The position numbers were made by a program, and so were the translations under genes. Source: Rhabdornis inornatus (lineage: Eukaryota; Chordata; Aves; Passeriformes; Rhabdornithidae). Taken from it: DNA of 64,000 nucleotides. Below the pieces are notes generated by a model. The model made no database searches, had not been told where the DNA came from, and worked only from the letters and a program-made list of their open reading frames with translations. Below are positions 36,047 to 50,200 of this stretch, in pieces; within the stretch, counting starts at the first letter, position 1; each line of letters opens with the position of its first letter. The DNA lies in contig VWZS01006721.1 in the NCBI GenBank assembly GCA_013397075.1, positions 1,193,003 through 1,257,002 on the forward strand. The letters are read 5' to 3'.

Positions 36047-39000
36047 TTTTTAAGTGATTTCTCTATAATAGGCAAGTATGGATGCTCTGGAAGAAAAAGA
36101 GACCTATTCCAGCTTGCCTGTCAGCAAAATTGCCTCTGTAAGCAATAAACAGGCTTTGGATCATCTAAGAAATTTACAGGCAAACTCAGGGTAAGGCCAG
36201 TTATTATTCCTCACTGTACAAATGAAAAAGTCCCTAGATGTACAGACTATACCCATTTTCAGCCTTGGATTTTGACCAAATATATACAGTTTCAGTAGGA
36301 AAAAACACTTTTACAAGTGTACAGCAGACCAGGCAACACCTCATAAGGGCATCCATATACTTTATTTCTAGGAAAAACGCCATTTGTTTAGACTACTCTA
36401 CTTGTGCTTTATAGCAAAACCTCTACCTGGTTCCAAGAAGCTTTTGGAGAATAATTCCCATTTGATGGGAGCAGTACAGAGCAAAGAAATTGTAGTTTGC
36501 CTGGTTTGAAGAAGTTAATGTTTGTTACCCCATTACCTTGCAATGGCTTTTAAAATAAAATTAAAACAAGACCTTTGTTGCATTTATGACACCCCACATT
36601 TTACTTCTGCTTGAAGCATAAAGGACTAGAGATAGCACAACATACTGTGGTTTACGGCTCTTCTGTGTCATTTTAGGATTCAGCACATGCTCTTCTCCCA
36701 GCTCACCTTTATTTTATCATAATGTGAGTGTACTGACTGGCAAATTTTTCTTGCCTTTCCTTCCCAAATGCCAAATGTGTAACCTTGAGTTGGCCTCTGC
36801 CGTATGCTATTTCTACGCAGATTTCAAATGCAGATTAGGGAATTCTTGTTCTTATTAAAATAGGAAGGGAACCATACAGGGATTCCTGCAAGAGCAAAGA
36901 TCTTGCAAAATACTTGTTAGAGAGCTGACACTCCCTAGCAGTGGTGTGCTGCAGGAACTACAGGGATCTGGCATTAACCCTAAAACAGAGAATAAACACA
37001 CTAAAGAAAGAGGCATTGTTTTATCTCTGATTCCTACTAATAATCAGAGCAGTGGAGCTCCTGCCCTTTATGCAAGGGAACCTTGTTTTGATCCTCTTTT
37101 ACTGCTCTCCACATCACCTGACTAACCTGCTTGCCCTCAAACCTACAGGGCTCCTCAGAAAGCACTTGCTGCTTCCTCCCCAGTTCTCCTCTGGTCATAC
37201 TCTGCCTGGACAATTTGGAAAGTGGTCTCACTCAGGATGTTAAGGAGAGGGGAAATAATTTCTCTCCCTTGTTTCATCCCATATTACCTTGGACCTCTAC
37301 CTGCCAAGTTTACTGCTAAATGAATAATGGAGATACTTCAACATAGCCCATTTTTACTAACATGGCTGCTGGTGTTCATGTGGCTAAATATTTCTAAATC
37401 CTCTGCTATGGTGAGTAATGCATCCACCCAAACAGGACAAGGACACATTGCTCTGCATCACAAGATGCCACAAGAAGGGTAATTAATCTGCAAACTGGCA
37501 TGCATCTCTATCCCAAACCAGAAACTGCTAATAAGGAGAGCAACAATAAACACTTTATTTGGCAACAGCAAAGCCTAGGAGGAGAATCCATCAAGATGGG
37601 ATGGCTCACCCTCAAGGATCTGTCTTCACTGCAAAAAGCCAGCAGCCCAATTTCTGCTGCAAATGCTCACAACAGACCGACCCACATGAAATTTTAGGGA
37701 ACAAGTAGGAAGCTTCTGAGAAAGCCTTGTTTGCTAAAACATACCAAGCGCCTTGCTTCTGGTTCTGCAGAAGCAGAGGAGCGAGCACCCAGCATCAGTG
37801 TTGTGCTTTTGTGGATGAAAACCCATTTGGAGCAGCACTGCCTTGCTCCTGGGCATCAGCATCTCTGCACCAGCCCAAGGAAACCCAATCAGCAACTTTC
37901 ACCCACGGTGACTTAATTAACAGGCACCCTACAGACTTCTCCAAATCCTCCACACTGACACCCTCCATTACGAAGCTCTTTTGATGAGAGTGATTAAAAC
38001 TAACAATTATAATTTCTTTTAGAGATGCCTCTAGAGGCTTTGGCAAGACTCAGACTGCATTGTTCACAGAACACAATGCAAAGAAATCTCTCTCCTGAAG
38101 AGCTCATCCTCCACAAAGACAAGGCAATCAAGGAATAGCAGAAAGAAAGGCAAGGAGACAATTTTTTTTTTGCTCAAGGTCAAAAAGCAAGCCCCTGACA
38201 GAGCTAGAACAAAACCTACCTCATCTGGAGTACTCATGAGGACATGCTGACTCTCCAATACTAAGCTGATCAACTAAAACTCTTCATTTTTCACGTGTCA
38301 AGAGGAGGTGAAGTAGTTCAGTGTTACTTGCTGTTCTGGTTTTGATCATGTCTTTTAGTGGTGGCTCTCCAAGCAAAGCTAACCATGACAGTGAAAGGGT
38401 TACCTCCCCTACACATTTCAAAGAAATGCTTCCCATACTTTTTCATGCAGATTACTGACAAATCAATCCCCCTCAAATTTTTTATTCTTCCATCAATGCT
38501 CTCAACAAAGAGTGATTGCTCAAGCACCCTTCTCAACCTTGCACTTCCAATTTTTTAAAGAATGGTCAATCTCAATATGCATAATTATAATTGCAAATGG
38601 ATCATTTCATCTTGTGCTCTTCTGTTTTAATGGGATTATGTACCGTCAAATCTCTACAGTAACATTTAAAGTAAAAATGTCCTACGTCATTCATGTGTGG
38701 TTTAGATATTTAAAACATTAATATGTAACCTGTGATATTACGAAAGGTTAGATTTCTAACTACCTGGCTCAGTTATGACACCATAAATCTGATGTAGCCT
38801 TCACTGATGACTAGAAAAATCTTTCCAATGCAGTATAACTGTCATTTGATAGAACTTCTTGACATAAAATTCATCAGCAGGAGAGTGGTTCTGTTGTGCT
38901 TTCTGCGGGGACAGAACAAAGCACAAGTGTGCAAAGTGAGTGAAGCTTTTAGTCTTTGCAAACAACTTCAGTGCATAAAATATTAAAAGCAATGCTAAAC

Positions 39001-41379
39001 TAATCTCTGGCAAGAAGTGCAGGCAATTCACTACAACTCGTATTACAAATGCCTTTGGTTTACCATTTAAAAAACATTAGAGTCTACCATTATGGTTGTG
39101 TATCATAGTGCTGTACATTAACCTCTGTAATTTTCCAACACGGTATATTGCAGTAACACAAATTAGGCTATCTGGCAAAAAAAAAAAAGCTTAAAAAGAC
39201 ACAATATTTAAAGAGAGCAGACAGGAAAGCTCCTTGCTCCTTCCTGCCAAAGACAGCAGGAGAAAGTCCAGTCCTCTTTTCCTCAAAGCAAATGGTAAAA
39301 TCCCATTAATTTCCCCTGGAACCGACAGATCCGCAGCATCTGGGAAAGGATTCAGTCTAAATACATCGCAGACATAACTGATGAATGATTTGGGGGAAAG
39401 GGGTCGCCTGCTCTCATTTTAACACTTCTGTGTAACAAGAATGGAGCAGGTCATTTCTGTAAAGCTCAAAAATGCTTTGTGAGCTTTCAGCAGGATTTTC
39501 CCTTCAGCGTTTTTTGCCTTCTGTCTCCATTCTCTTCTTGTTCATACACTTAACGGCTTTCAAATCTGTTGAGTGTACAAGATGCTTAAAGCCTACACTT
39601 GATATTTACTGTTGTAGGACCCAAATGGATAAAATATTGTTCTCCTACAATTAATAGGAAAACATTAACATTTCACGTATTTTGGAACAACTATGTCTTC
39701 TCCACTGAAGAAATAAACTGGAAGCTAAATTTTCACTTGCACATAAATATGGAAGTTTTCATAGCAATATATCTATTTCAGGTAATGAAAAATAACCATA
39801 ATAAAATGCTCCTCGTGTTTGCAGATTATTCTAATTTCCATGAAAAAATTTATCTACTCAGAAATACATCTAACAACTAAACCAAAAATATTTCATTTGG
39901 TTTTGTAACAGTTTTCAAAGATTTGTTTTTTGGTTTTTTTTCTTGGTGGGAAAAAAGATTTCTAAAAATATGAAAAACTAAGAAAGAAGAAGAAGAAAGA
40001 GAACACAGCCCAACACCAAGACAGCAACACTCACCTAGGGCGTGTTGGAGTCATGCTGCTTCTGTGCAGGATGCAGAACACACACTCAAACCTTGCTGCT
40101 TGCCCTATAGGCCACTGACTTGCTGCTCTCCTTCCTACAGAACTACCTGGCTCCTTTCCCTCACTCTCCCCTTCTAATGTATCTGAAGCTCCATCCAAAC
40201 CCAAATGCTTCTGTTAAATATATTGAGTTTGAGGAGAGAAAGGTCAGCTTCATTTTGTCTCAGCTGGCTCTAGCTCCCAGCTGTCAGGACCAATGGGTGC
40301 TGGGGTTAAGCGAGACTTTTTGAGCCTGTTTTTGAAGCAGCAAGCAGCCATTATTTCAAGCTGGCATCCCAGAGATATTTTTTTCCAAGCAATATACTGG
40401 TTCCAAGTGGTTTTTGAAGCAAGCAGCTATGTGAAACCCAGGATCTGGTATTGGAAGATCCGGAGAGCTCCCTGCAACAGCAAGGCATTTAATGAGAGAG
40501 GAGAGGGGAGCCTGGAGCCCTGCCAAATCTAATCCTGGTTATACGTGCCACAGCTGGATTTCTTCAAGTAGGGGCTATTACACTGGCACACTGCTGACCA
40601 AAATCTTCTGTTTCGTGTAAATTGTCTGCAAAGACCTTAGGAGATAAAACTGATTAATCCTAATTAAAATGAAAATCAAGGAAATGACACAGTCTGTTGA
40701 ATCTACTTGATGAATCAAAAGCTTCCCTCATTTCTATGTTAATTGTCTTTTTACAAATGTGCAGCACTCTCATACGCACAGAATAATGTTTTCATATTTT
40801 TCTTCACTTGGAACATTACAGGACAGATGTTACAAAGCAAGCAGAGAGCCCTTCTGCATTATCAGGCCCCTGCAGAAGTGCCTAGCTGGGTGCTGACTCC
40901 TTTCTCATGGCTTTAATTAAAATACAAAAAATCCCAGCCTGCAGCAGTGCAGCAGCCCAGGCACTGAAGGTAGGAAAGCACTGGCACCAGGCAGGACACA
41001 GCACCTTCCAGAATGCTGAAAGGTGTGCAAGATACCCCATTAGCACTGAGCAGGGAATGTACCATAAGGTGAATTCAAACAACACAAACACACAAAATCC
41101 CTGCTCTCCATTTGCATGAGTCTAGTAACGCTTCCATGAAACGTCGCCACTGCCACTTGAGTTTTTATCAAAAGCCTACTTGCACATAACACTGTATCAC
41201 AGAGAGGACATTTGGGAAAGCAATCAACCTGCAAAGAGATTCTTGAAGTGCAGAAACGCAGAACAGACCCTTTCAAGGACAGTTCAACTTCGGATGGGAG
41301 TGATTTAAAGAGGAATACATTGTTAACACCAGCCAATTAAGAGGTGGAATGTATAGAAAGGTCTCTACAGATAAGTATG

Positions 41380-41760
41380 CAACACATTAATGAGATCCAC
41401 ATTCCGTTTGTATCCAGTCAAAATCGTATCTTGCCTAAACTTGTAGGGGGGCAAAACTAACCTAAGTGGTAAAGGCACACTGGACAAAATCCAGAATCTG
41501 CTGCATTACTTGCTTAGACGCCATTTATTGTGGTTACATTTTATTATACAGTAGTAAAAAATTACAAGGCAACATCCTGTGTTATTTCCCGCTGGGATAA
41601 ATGATACAGATGTACTATTAAACCTCAAAACCAGCACCAGTCTGCCAGGCTACATTCCATTTGTGTCTTTATAATGTGTCAATAGGCTGACATTTATGCC
41701 TTCTGATGGTAAAGCGAATTATGTTATAGACATTTAAATATGCCATAAAATGCCTAGCAC
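41380..41760. promoter_or_regulatory. Candidate conserved non-coding element
   Basis: About 380 bp of AT-rich, complex sequence carries ACATTAATGAG, a RUNX-type TGTGGTTA (41529-41536), ATAAATGATAC, TTTATAATGTG and CGAATTATG, plus scattered CpGs (TTCCGTTT, ATCGTATC, GACGCC, CCCGC, AGCGAA). There is no coding frame and no simple repeat. The composition resembles deeply conserved enhancers, but no alignment was possible. Confidence 0.3.
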
Positions 41761-44061
41761 TGCACAAACTTAGAACTCTTCCAATCTACCAAAACAACAC
41801 ACACAAATCAAAAATCTCAGCAGACACCAGCATCCAAGCTTAGGACATACTGGTTTTCTTTTTTTCCATGCTAAATTGATTTCGGTATTGCTGTCAGCCA
41901 CAGCTGACACTGGGAAGGCACTCATGAAGGTCTGCCACAATTTGCAGCCCAAGGGCATCCTAGACCATGGAAACACACCAGAAAGGGATGGTCCTATAGG
42001 GATCTCACTGCAGGTCACACACTATATGTGAACTAAGACATGACCTAAGCATAGTCAGTGGTGCTGAGGGTTTGAGGGACATCAAGTTCAATAATTCCAA
42101 TTTAAAATGACCTCTCTCTGCTTAGTCACCACCAGCTCCTTTGAAAAAGCCAGCCTGGTGAGAAATCAAGACAAAACACTCATAGATTGGCTATTAAATA
42201 TCCTGCTTGTGAGAAGTGTCAAGACAAAAACACGGACACTAGTATACAGTGGATATTTTAAGCCCATCATAGTCTTGCATTAATGCCATTCACCAAAGTT
42301 TGCTAACTTGAAATGAGGCTCTAAGATATAGAGGTGGCAAAACTGGACTGGGGAACAAAACACACCCTTGGGGCTAGATGATCAAAATTAAAGTCTATCC
42401 ATGGCTGAATTACAGGGACTGTCTGGGCTAGAAGGAGATTGGAGTAACCGGAAGTGGTGAATGGGGATGCATAAACAGCAAAACACGATGGGTTTGGTCT
42501 AAAACCAAAGAAGCCCCAAGGCTTCTTCATGTTTGAAGCTTTTTTTGCACACACTCAAATTCCTTAATAATATAAAAGATAAGCAGGTAAAAGCAAAAGA
42601 GGAGTTCAGAAATATGCAGCCTGGAAAGGCATGCTGGAAGGAGGGCTGCATGCTTCAGTTACTATCCCTCTAGCACCTGGCATGTGAGGATAAGGAAAAG
42701 CTGCAAACATACCAACTCCATAGTATTTGGCATTTCTCTTGAAATGACTGTAATTGGAATAAGGGGTACTGATGCTTCAGGGACTTGCTTTAAATAAAGA
42801 CGTTAAAAGAAAATTATCATAGAAAACAAGTCTGGGATATTTTGACTCTGAGAACATTTAGAGCTTAATGCATTAGAAATGCAGAAACTGCATCAGATAC
42901 TGCACTAGGATTGTCCATGATCAAGCTGCAGGCAGGAAAATGCCAGGCTGCCACTTCATTACAGTGCTTACCATCAAAATGAGACAGAAAGTGGCTGCTT
43001 CTCCACTCTGACAAGTTTTTAATTGCATCTAGAAATTACCTTCTACTTTGAATTTCATTCTGAAATTGTGTCTAATAGAGGCTGCTCAAGATGAGTTTGT
43101 CACACTTCTAAATAATTACTATTAATGTGACACTAACATCTTTCCCTGGAGCTTACACCACCTAAAGTGTCTTTGAAAAAATGTCCTTATCATTAAACTT
43201 AGCACCAAATGTGACTAAAATGCAGAACTATCCCGACCTTTTTTAATTCCAAGTGGATTAGCAGTCACAGTCCTCCTCCAAAAGGAGGCCCATCATCTTT
43301 TCTGTTTTGGTGACATTAGTGTACCTCTTTTGAAGGACAGAAGAATACCTTCCCATGTCAGTGCATGATGAACACATAGGCACAACCTTACATGACACTC
43401 ATAAGAAAGACTAAAGATTAGGAACAGGCTGCATTGTCTCAAGACAACACAGTCCAATCCAAAAGTCCCAAGATCACCAGATTTTCAAGAGGAGCTTCTC
43501 CAAGTTCATTCTATGGGCTTTGCATCCTGTCAGGGTAAATTTCACATGTGAACAAAACAGTGAAGATCACCAACTTTGCAGCATTGGCAAAGCATGGGCC
43601 TTGGAAATTCTACACCACCAGGACCTGAAGCCACCAGAAAACCAGAGGGTCCCTATGCAGACATCCTCATGAAATCAACTATCCAACAATCTACTACACA
43701 AATTAAATGAGAAAACTTTCAGCTCATGATGAAGACTTTAAAAAGGAAGGAAAGAAAGGCTCCTGCTCCTTCTAAAGCAGAAAATAATTTCTTCCCAAAA
43801 AGAGGGGCTCCAAGGAAACTACACAGTCACTCCCTGAAAAAGTTTTCTTTTGATTTTTTACAGGGCAGACCATCCCACAAGTTTTAAAGACCTGTAAATG
43901 CAGCTAATCTGGACATTAAAGACTTTCTGTAAATGTAGAATAAATAAATGAAATGTAGCATGAAGAAGTCCATGAGAGGGAAAATCTTAACCAGTGTCTC
44001 CTCACACAGTTATTATTCAATATTAGGATTCAATCACCTTTTTCCTGAGACATGAAAGATA

Positions 44062-44092
44062 CATAAAGACTGGCATATAAAGACATAAAGAC
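44062..44092. repeat. Short interspersed direct repeat of CATAAAGAC
   Basis: CATAAAGAC occurs at 44062-44070 and 44084-44092, with a variant CATATAAAGAC between them at 44074-44084. This is a small local duplication of uncertain meaning. Confidence 0.7.
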
Positions 44093-47000
44093 ATCTCTGG
44101 CTACAGTTGCTTTGGAACTGCCTTAAACCATCTTTGTTTTATTACCTCAGATAGCATGATGTCATCAGAAGCCTTTTAATGTCTTTTAAGACCTTTTCCA
44201 GTTTTCATAAATTATTAGGTGTGAATATGTGCATGTGTGTGGCATTTCTTTATTCCATCAACCATGTGATAAACTGCAGTGCCACAAGATAAATTGCATT
44301 CAGTTTACAAATTTGACCTCCTCACTTGAACTCTGCCTGCTAATCCATTTCAGCTGGGACTATTTCTAATATGCCATACTTCCAAACAGCTTTCAAACAG
44401 CTGTAGGGGCCTTTTTTTTTTTTTTAATGTGTGTTTTAAAATGGATTTCACATTAGAAGTATTTTCTTCTTTGCACCAGAAAATGGAACAGATTACAAGC
44501 AGAAGGACCCTGGCTCCTGGCAGCTCCAGGATCGAGTGTCAGATACATCCCAAGCCAAAGGGGAATAAGAGCTGCTCTAGGTGTACAGGAAACTTTTGTG
44601 GTGTGGGGTGCTCATACCTTTAATGGCGTGCCTCCAACAATATCTGCCACACACCTGCAATCCCATTAAAATCCTCAGGAGTTATCCTCCTGCATCACCC
44701 TGCAACAGTTTTAATGAAGGTTTAGGCACTCAGGCCTGGCTTTCACATATGTCACCCCATGTCATGCAGGTGAAGCATCACCCAACTATACAGGGCTCTC
44801 AATTAAAGCAGGTGCTGTGCCCCTACCTGCTCAACTCCAGGCAAGCAATTTGGGTAATCCTCCGTTCCCACAAAAGCTTCTGCAATTCAGAACAAATGCC
44901 TCAAGTTATGTGCTGTGATACAAAAGGGGTTACTAATAATCAAACCAATTTTGGGTCTCCCTTTGAAACAGATGAACATATATTAATTGTTGTTAGTTTT
45001 CCAGAGGTAGCACAGAACCAGTTCTCACTAACATACACGTTTTCTTTGTATGTTTGAGAAGTTCACTGCTTTTTAACAGTTTATTTTCTTTCTTTTTTAC
45101 TTTCTAAATTTCCTTGCTTGGTTCCATCCTAATTTTTAATAGGTAAACGATAAAGTTTTGTTTGCAGTTAGCCAGCATAAACAAATCATTTCTCAACTAC
45201 TCACCACAATTTTCACAGAAAGGACAAGAGTAAGTTTTTTAATAACTTGCTTAAATATCCGTGACAGAAGAGTCCTACTGCTGCCAAGCTGCCACTTGTG
45301 TTTGCCACGCCTGACCAAACAGCAAAACCACCTCTTTCCTGGTCTCTCCTTGAATCTCAGACAAGATGGATGCTTGGAGTAGCACTTCTCATTCAACTGA
45401 TGGGTGCATTTCACTAAGCAAAGCAATCAGCTGCACCAGTTTAAGTATGAGCTTAACTCTACATATGCTCTGAGATATCAGGACCCACCAGCTCATGATG
45501 CCACACCATTCCTAATACAGGGTGTAAGCCTCAGCATTACTCCTGCACAGGGAAAACAAGCCAGCCCCCTTCTCAGCTTCAAGTAACTGAGAAGTCCTAG
45601 CAGCCTCCATAAAACTAGTGTGGATGAAAATTAAGGATGTGGTTAAGGGTCCTTGCTAGACTGGGGTCTTGCTGTATTTTTCCAAAAGAAATTTGATGGC
45701 ATCAGATATATAAACATGACTGGCTTAAGCAATTAGACCTGCATTTGCTATAAACTCTGCAATCAAATATTCATTTCATTTTGCAATGTCATCAGTAGTC
45801 TGACACGAGTAAAAGCAAATTAAAAATGCAGGAAAGTATTCCACGTAATCATATGCTTTTTTAAGGAGCTAAATTACTTATTTAAATTACAGAGACATAC
45901 TGAATGGGATGGCTGTGAAAAAAACCTGTTGCAGGAACTGGCAGAGACACTGGTTTCACGTAAATCAGAACTTCTATGTGATGATACATGATAACAAAAG
46001 CACCAATTAACAGGGTGGGGTTTTTCACCCATTCCAAGCCCACATTATAGATACTTTCTACTTCTAGAAAACTGCACTCAGTTGAAGCCAATAGTAAAAG
46101 CTTGACTACCTTCTAGGCATGTTGGTTTTGGCTGATATGTTTTCCACAAGCCACATAAATTATTAGTGCTTTCTGAAATTAAAAATAAAATAAATAAAGG
46201 CATTAAGAAAAAGTGCACTTTTCTTGGGTCATCCTTTAAGGGCGTTCTGCACATGGGAGTCTCAAAGGACACCACAGTTTTACTCACAGTTAGCTTGTGT
46301 TTAGACACATGAAAGGAATAATCAACTCTTAATATGATGAGCAGTGCTCAGGATTTCCTTAAAATGGAAGAGAAGACCTTACTTCCAAAATGAAGAAGGC
46401 AGATCTCCAGTAATTAGAACAAAGAAGTGCTTTAAATTTCCCTTCTTTTTGCATAAACCATTACAAGAGGTCATTTTGTCAAAAAGACTCAGCAGCTGAA
46501 CACCACACCGAAATGTGTCTTCTGAGTTTGCTCTCTGCTGACCCTCACGGAAAAACCCCATTCCTGCTGGTAACTCTTCACTGGTATGGACAAGTATAAA
46601 CAGGGACACAGTATCCAAAACATTTTACCAGAGCAAGAATATTGGTTGAAAAAACATCAAGTGAATGACAACAAGAGACTAGAATTATTTAAACAGTATG
46701 AAGAACAAAAAAAAAAAGTGCTAGTCAGGTAGCAGAATATTGAGAGGCAGTAAGCTCTCATTCAGTATTGGATTTACCAGTAAAAACCTTGGACAGAAAA
46801 ATTAAAAATCATTTGGTAGAATAGGATTGAATACCACTCTCTTGATTGACTGGAAGTGCTGGTGAGATACTAATGGCCTAAAAGGAAAGAAGGATGGACA
46901 AACCCATGGCAGCTCCCAGATGACAATGGCTGCTTCACCCCAGATGGCTGGGGGGGAACCAAGGCAGCTGAGGTGAGAACTATCCTGAAAGGCAGTCTGT

Positions 47001-47215
47001 ACACACACCTGACCAGCATCACAACTCATGTTCAACATCCTCAAATTGCAATTTATCAGCTGGCTGGGATCTCCTTGAACACTTATCAGAGATATTCACA
47101 CCTATTTCTACATCTGGAACAAGACTCCACTAAAGGACATCCCATCAGGGTCATAAAAATTATAGCAACTGGTCTGAACTGGGATACCAGCAACCCCTGA
47201 TGGCTCATCTACGTT

Positions 47216-47273
47216 TTTCACATTCATTCTGAATGTTCTGAATGTTTCACATTCATTCCGAACTGTTCTAAAA
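47216..47273. repeat. Two-copy tandem duplication, 29-bp unit
   Basis: TTTCACATTCATT begins two adjacent copies, with CATTCATTCTGAATGTTCTG at 47221 and CATTCATTCCGAACTGTTCT at 47250, a spacing of 29 bases. The copies differ at a few positions, so the duplication is not very recent. The second copy contains GAACTGTTC, close to a steroid-receptor half-site arrangement. Confidence 0.8.
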
Positions 47274-50200
47274 GGTTCCAGTACTAAGCAAACCCTAAGC
47301 AGTGGATGGTCCCTCCATCCCTTCATCCAAGGATGAATGTGAGAACCTGCTTGCAGAAGCCCATCTCAAGCCCTTGCTCAGTGCCACAGCACCAAGGACG
47401 TCTTTGTAAGACCTATCTTCACAACTTCTGGACTGTACTTCAATCATTCACATGGCACCAGCAGAGAGAGCATAGCAAAAAATTCTGGCTTGCAGCACTG
47501 AACAAAATGTAGTATATAAAGGCAGCTGACAGGAAGGTGCATTTTTTGCTGAGCAGTATCCGATAAATAAATTATAAAGAACTGTAACTGCTAACTATTA
47601 AGAGACAGATTTATATGATAGCTAAAGCTTTCACAGTTGAGGAAGGAACGTCTAATAAAACAGCATAGCTGTGATTTAGTACAGTGTTTAAATTCATCGT
47701 TACATATATTTTGTATTTCCGACTGGTCTTCGCTACCAAGTCATATATTGGCTTTGCCTGATATACGTATCCTTTTTTGCATATATAATGAGCTTATCAG
47801 ATTCAACTGGAAAAGGCAGTTTTAGAGCTATCTTCTCCCAAGGTTTGCACTTATATATGCCAGATGACTCATCCGCTGTACTAATAGACACAGTGAATCC
47901 AACAAGGTGAAAAATGTTGAAGGCTGAGATTCTGCACAGCACAGTAGGAGGACGAAGAGCACAAAGACATTAAACTGAGAGGAACTGTCTTACCCAGCAA
48001 GGCTTACTGGGAGTGGGGAAAAAAAACCCAACAAACTTACTTATATATTTTTATCACTTGGTAAGACCTTATAGGTCCTTGCATGTCAGGCTTTGATCAT
48101 CCCAGAAATACAGGCTGATGTTCCCCAAATTGGTCCTAAAGCCCTCAGCCACCTGGAAAAAGTGGCCAAGACTCCCAAGACAGCTTTGAACATCCGCAGG
48201 AGCCACTGGGGTTTTAGCACGTCTGAGATTTGCATGGCTGTGTTTTAAAGCCTAGCTTTGGGCAGCTTTCCCCAGAATTCTGGCCCAGCTTCTCCCATTT
48301 CCAGGCTGGAAGGGACTGATGGCTCAGCTGCTCTGGATTTCTGTGTAACACCCAGCCCAAAGGATTTCAGCTCACTGCTCCAGCCACAGTGAGCTGTACA
48401 GTCACTGCTGGTCAGTCTGTGCGCCGCTCCAGAAAGAGGGGAAATTGCTGGTAACTCCTGTTGCAAACTTGAAAGGTCAGGGGAGAGCTACATTTAACTC
48501 TGCCTGCCCTTCTCAGTGTCATCATACAAGTTTTACTGTAGCCACAAATAAAAAGGAATCTGCAGGATTTGGTGCTATGAAGACGTCTCAGTTGAATACT
48601 GCAAGATTTCTTTCTTAATGAAATCTTTTCCCCATACTTTTCATAAATATTTAAATAAACAAGACCAGAAAACCACTATGAAAACTCTTTGTCCAGCTGC
48701 AATGTTTTGAAAATAATACCTAAACCATGTTTCTACTGGATTTAATTCATGCTGAAGCCCAAGTGAACATTTAGGCAGCATTTAGCATCTTCAGAGCACT
48801 GTGCAAATACAAGTTAATGCATGATTTGTGGTCCTGCTCAGCAGGTCTGCGGCCCTCTAATTCCTGACTATCTCCATCCTTCAGCCTGACTTGTGTCCTA
48901 CACCCTTGGTGAGCCAACAGCCACCCACCACCCAAGCACTGGCAAGCTGCAAGTGTTTCAGATCAGCAGCAGCTCTGGACACTCTGCAATAAAATCCTGG
49001 TGTGGTTCAACTCTGTCTCATAGCAGTCCCTACCTTGGAGTCACATCTCAGGTAAGATTTAGTTAACACAGCTCATAAAATACTATTCTGTCCATCTAAA
49101 TAACGAAGAAAAGGGGACATAAAGGCAAATAAATAAAACACTTTACAGAGAAGATCTTTTGGAGCATTTTAGCAGCTCCTGTTTTTTTCCCCAAATAACA
49201 GAGGACTTATCCTCGAAGATGCTTACAAGTCAGCTTTCTCTTTTAATCACAGCACTTTAATAATTGTTATTGTCTTGTACATTTCTGACTACGCTAAGAG
49301 AAATACAGCAAGGGATATGGCCCAGAAAGGAGCTGGTACATCTCACATCATCAGGAATGAGTAAAACAGAAACTACATTAAAAGGAAAGGTAGAGAATTT
49401 AGTATCACTGCAACATGAGAAACACAGTCTCTGACATCTGCCAAATATTTGTCTTTCATATATTGTAGCATATAAACCTATGTCCAACTGGGTTCCCAAT
49501 CCAGAGGGTTAAGACAGGAGGTTGGATCACAAAATCAACCACTTGTTACAGAAAAGACAACTGTATTCTCTTGAACCCTGACAAGCCAAAGGACACTCCT
49601 GCTTTTCTGAAAGCACTAATGCTGCTGGTATTTCCTGTGGGACTTGAACTAGTGACTGGATAAAGGGCAGGCCAGACACAGGCTCGTTTTCAGGAAAAGG
49701 GCAAAATTAATCAAAAGGTTAGAGAAACCATCTGATAGTCTTGTACTGCAATCAGAGCCATACTGCTCTGAAGTTGTCTTTATGATATTCGTTACACAGA
49801 ATTTCCTTCAACAGAAGGAAAGTCTGAAAGTGCTTCAAGGCTTCTAGGCTTCTGAGGACAACCAAGAGGTTTGGCATTTTTGACAGCAGGCAGGAAGCCT
49901 CCCAAGTAATGCCCTGTGCTCATGATAGTTGTCACAGTAGGATTTTGCATGCTTCCTGCAAGTATCAACCCTCAACAAGGAGTAGCAGCACAGACAGCTT
50001 TCCAGGAACTCCCAATATCAACAGGCAGCTGTGAGCCACAAGGGACAATGCTGCTGGTGCTCCTCCCACAGCTATGTTCCTTCTGGCTAGCACAGTGGTT
50101 TCATCTTTAGATTTTGCTGGGAACAGAAGCTGAAGGCAGGCAATTTGGCTGAACCCTCAAAAGGGAAAACAGAATTGATCTGCAGATATTGCATAGCTAT

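Noticed and set aside
44581..45057. 158-codon open frame, plus strand
   Set aside because: No recognisable motif or family and no splice or promoter context; consistent with a random open frame.
45440..45490. GAGCTTAACTCTACATATGC as a further ancient repeat relic
   Set aside because: Only a loose resemblance to the old repeat phrase; too short and diverged to list as a feature.
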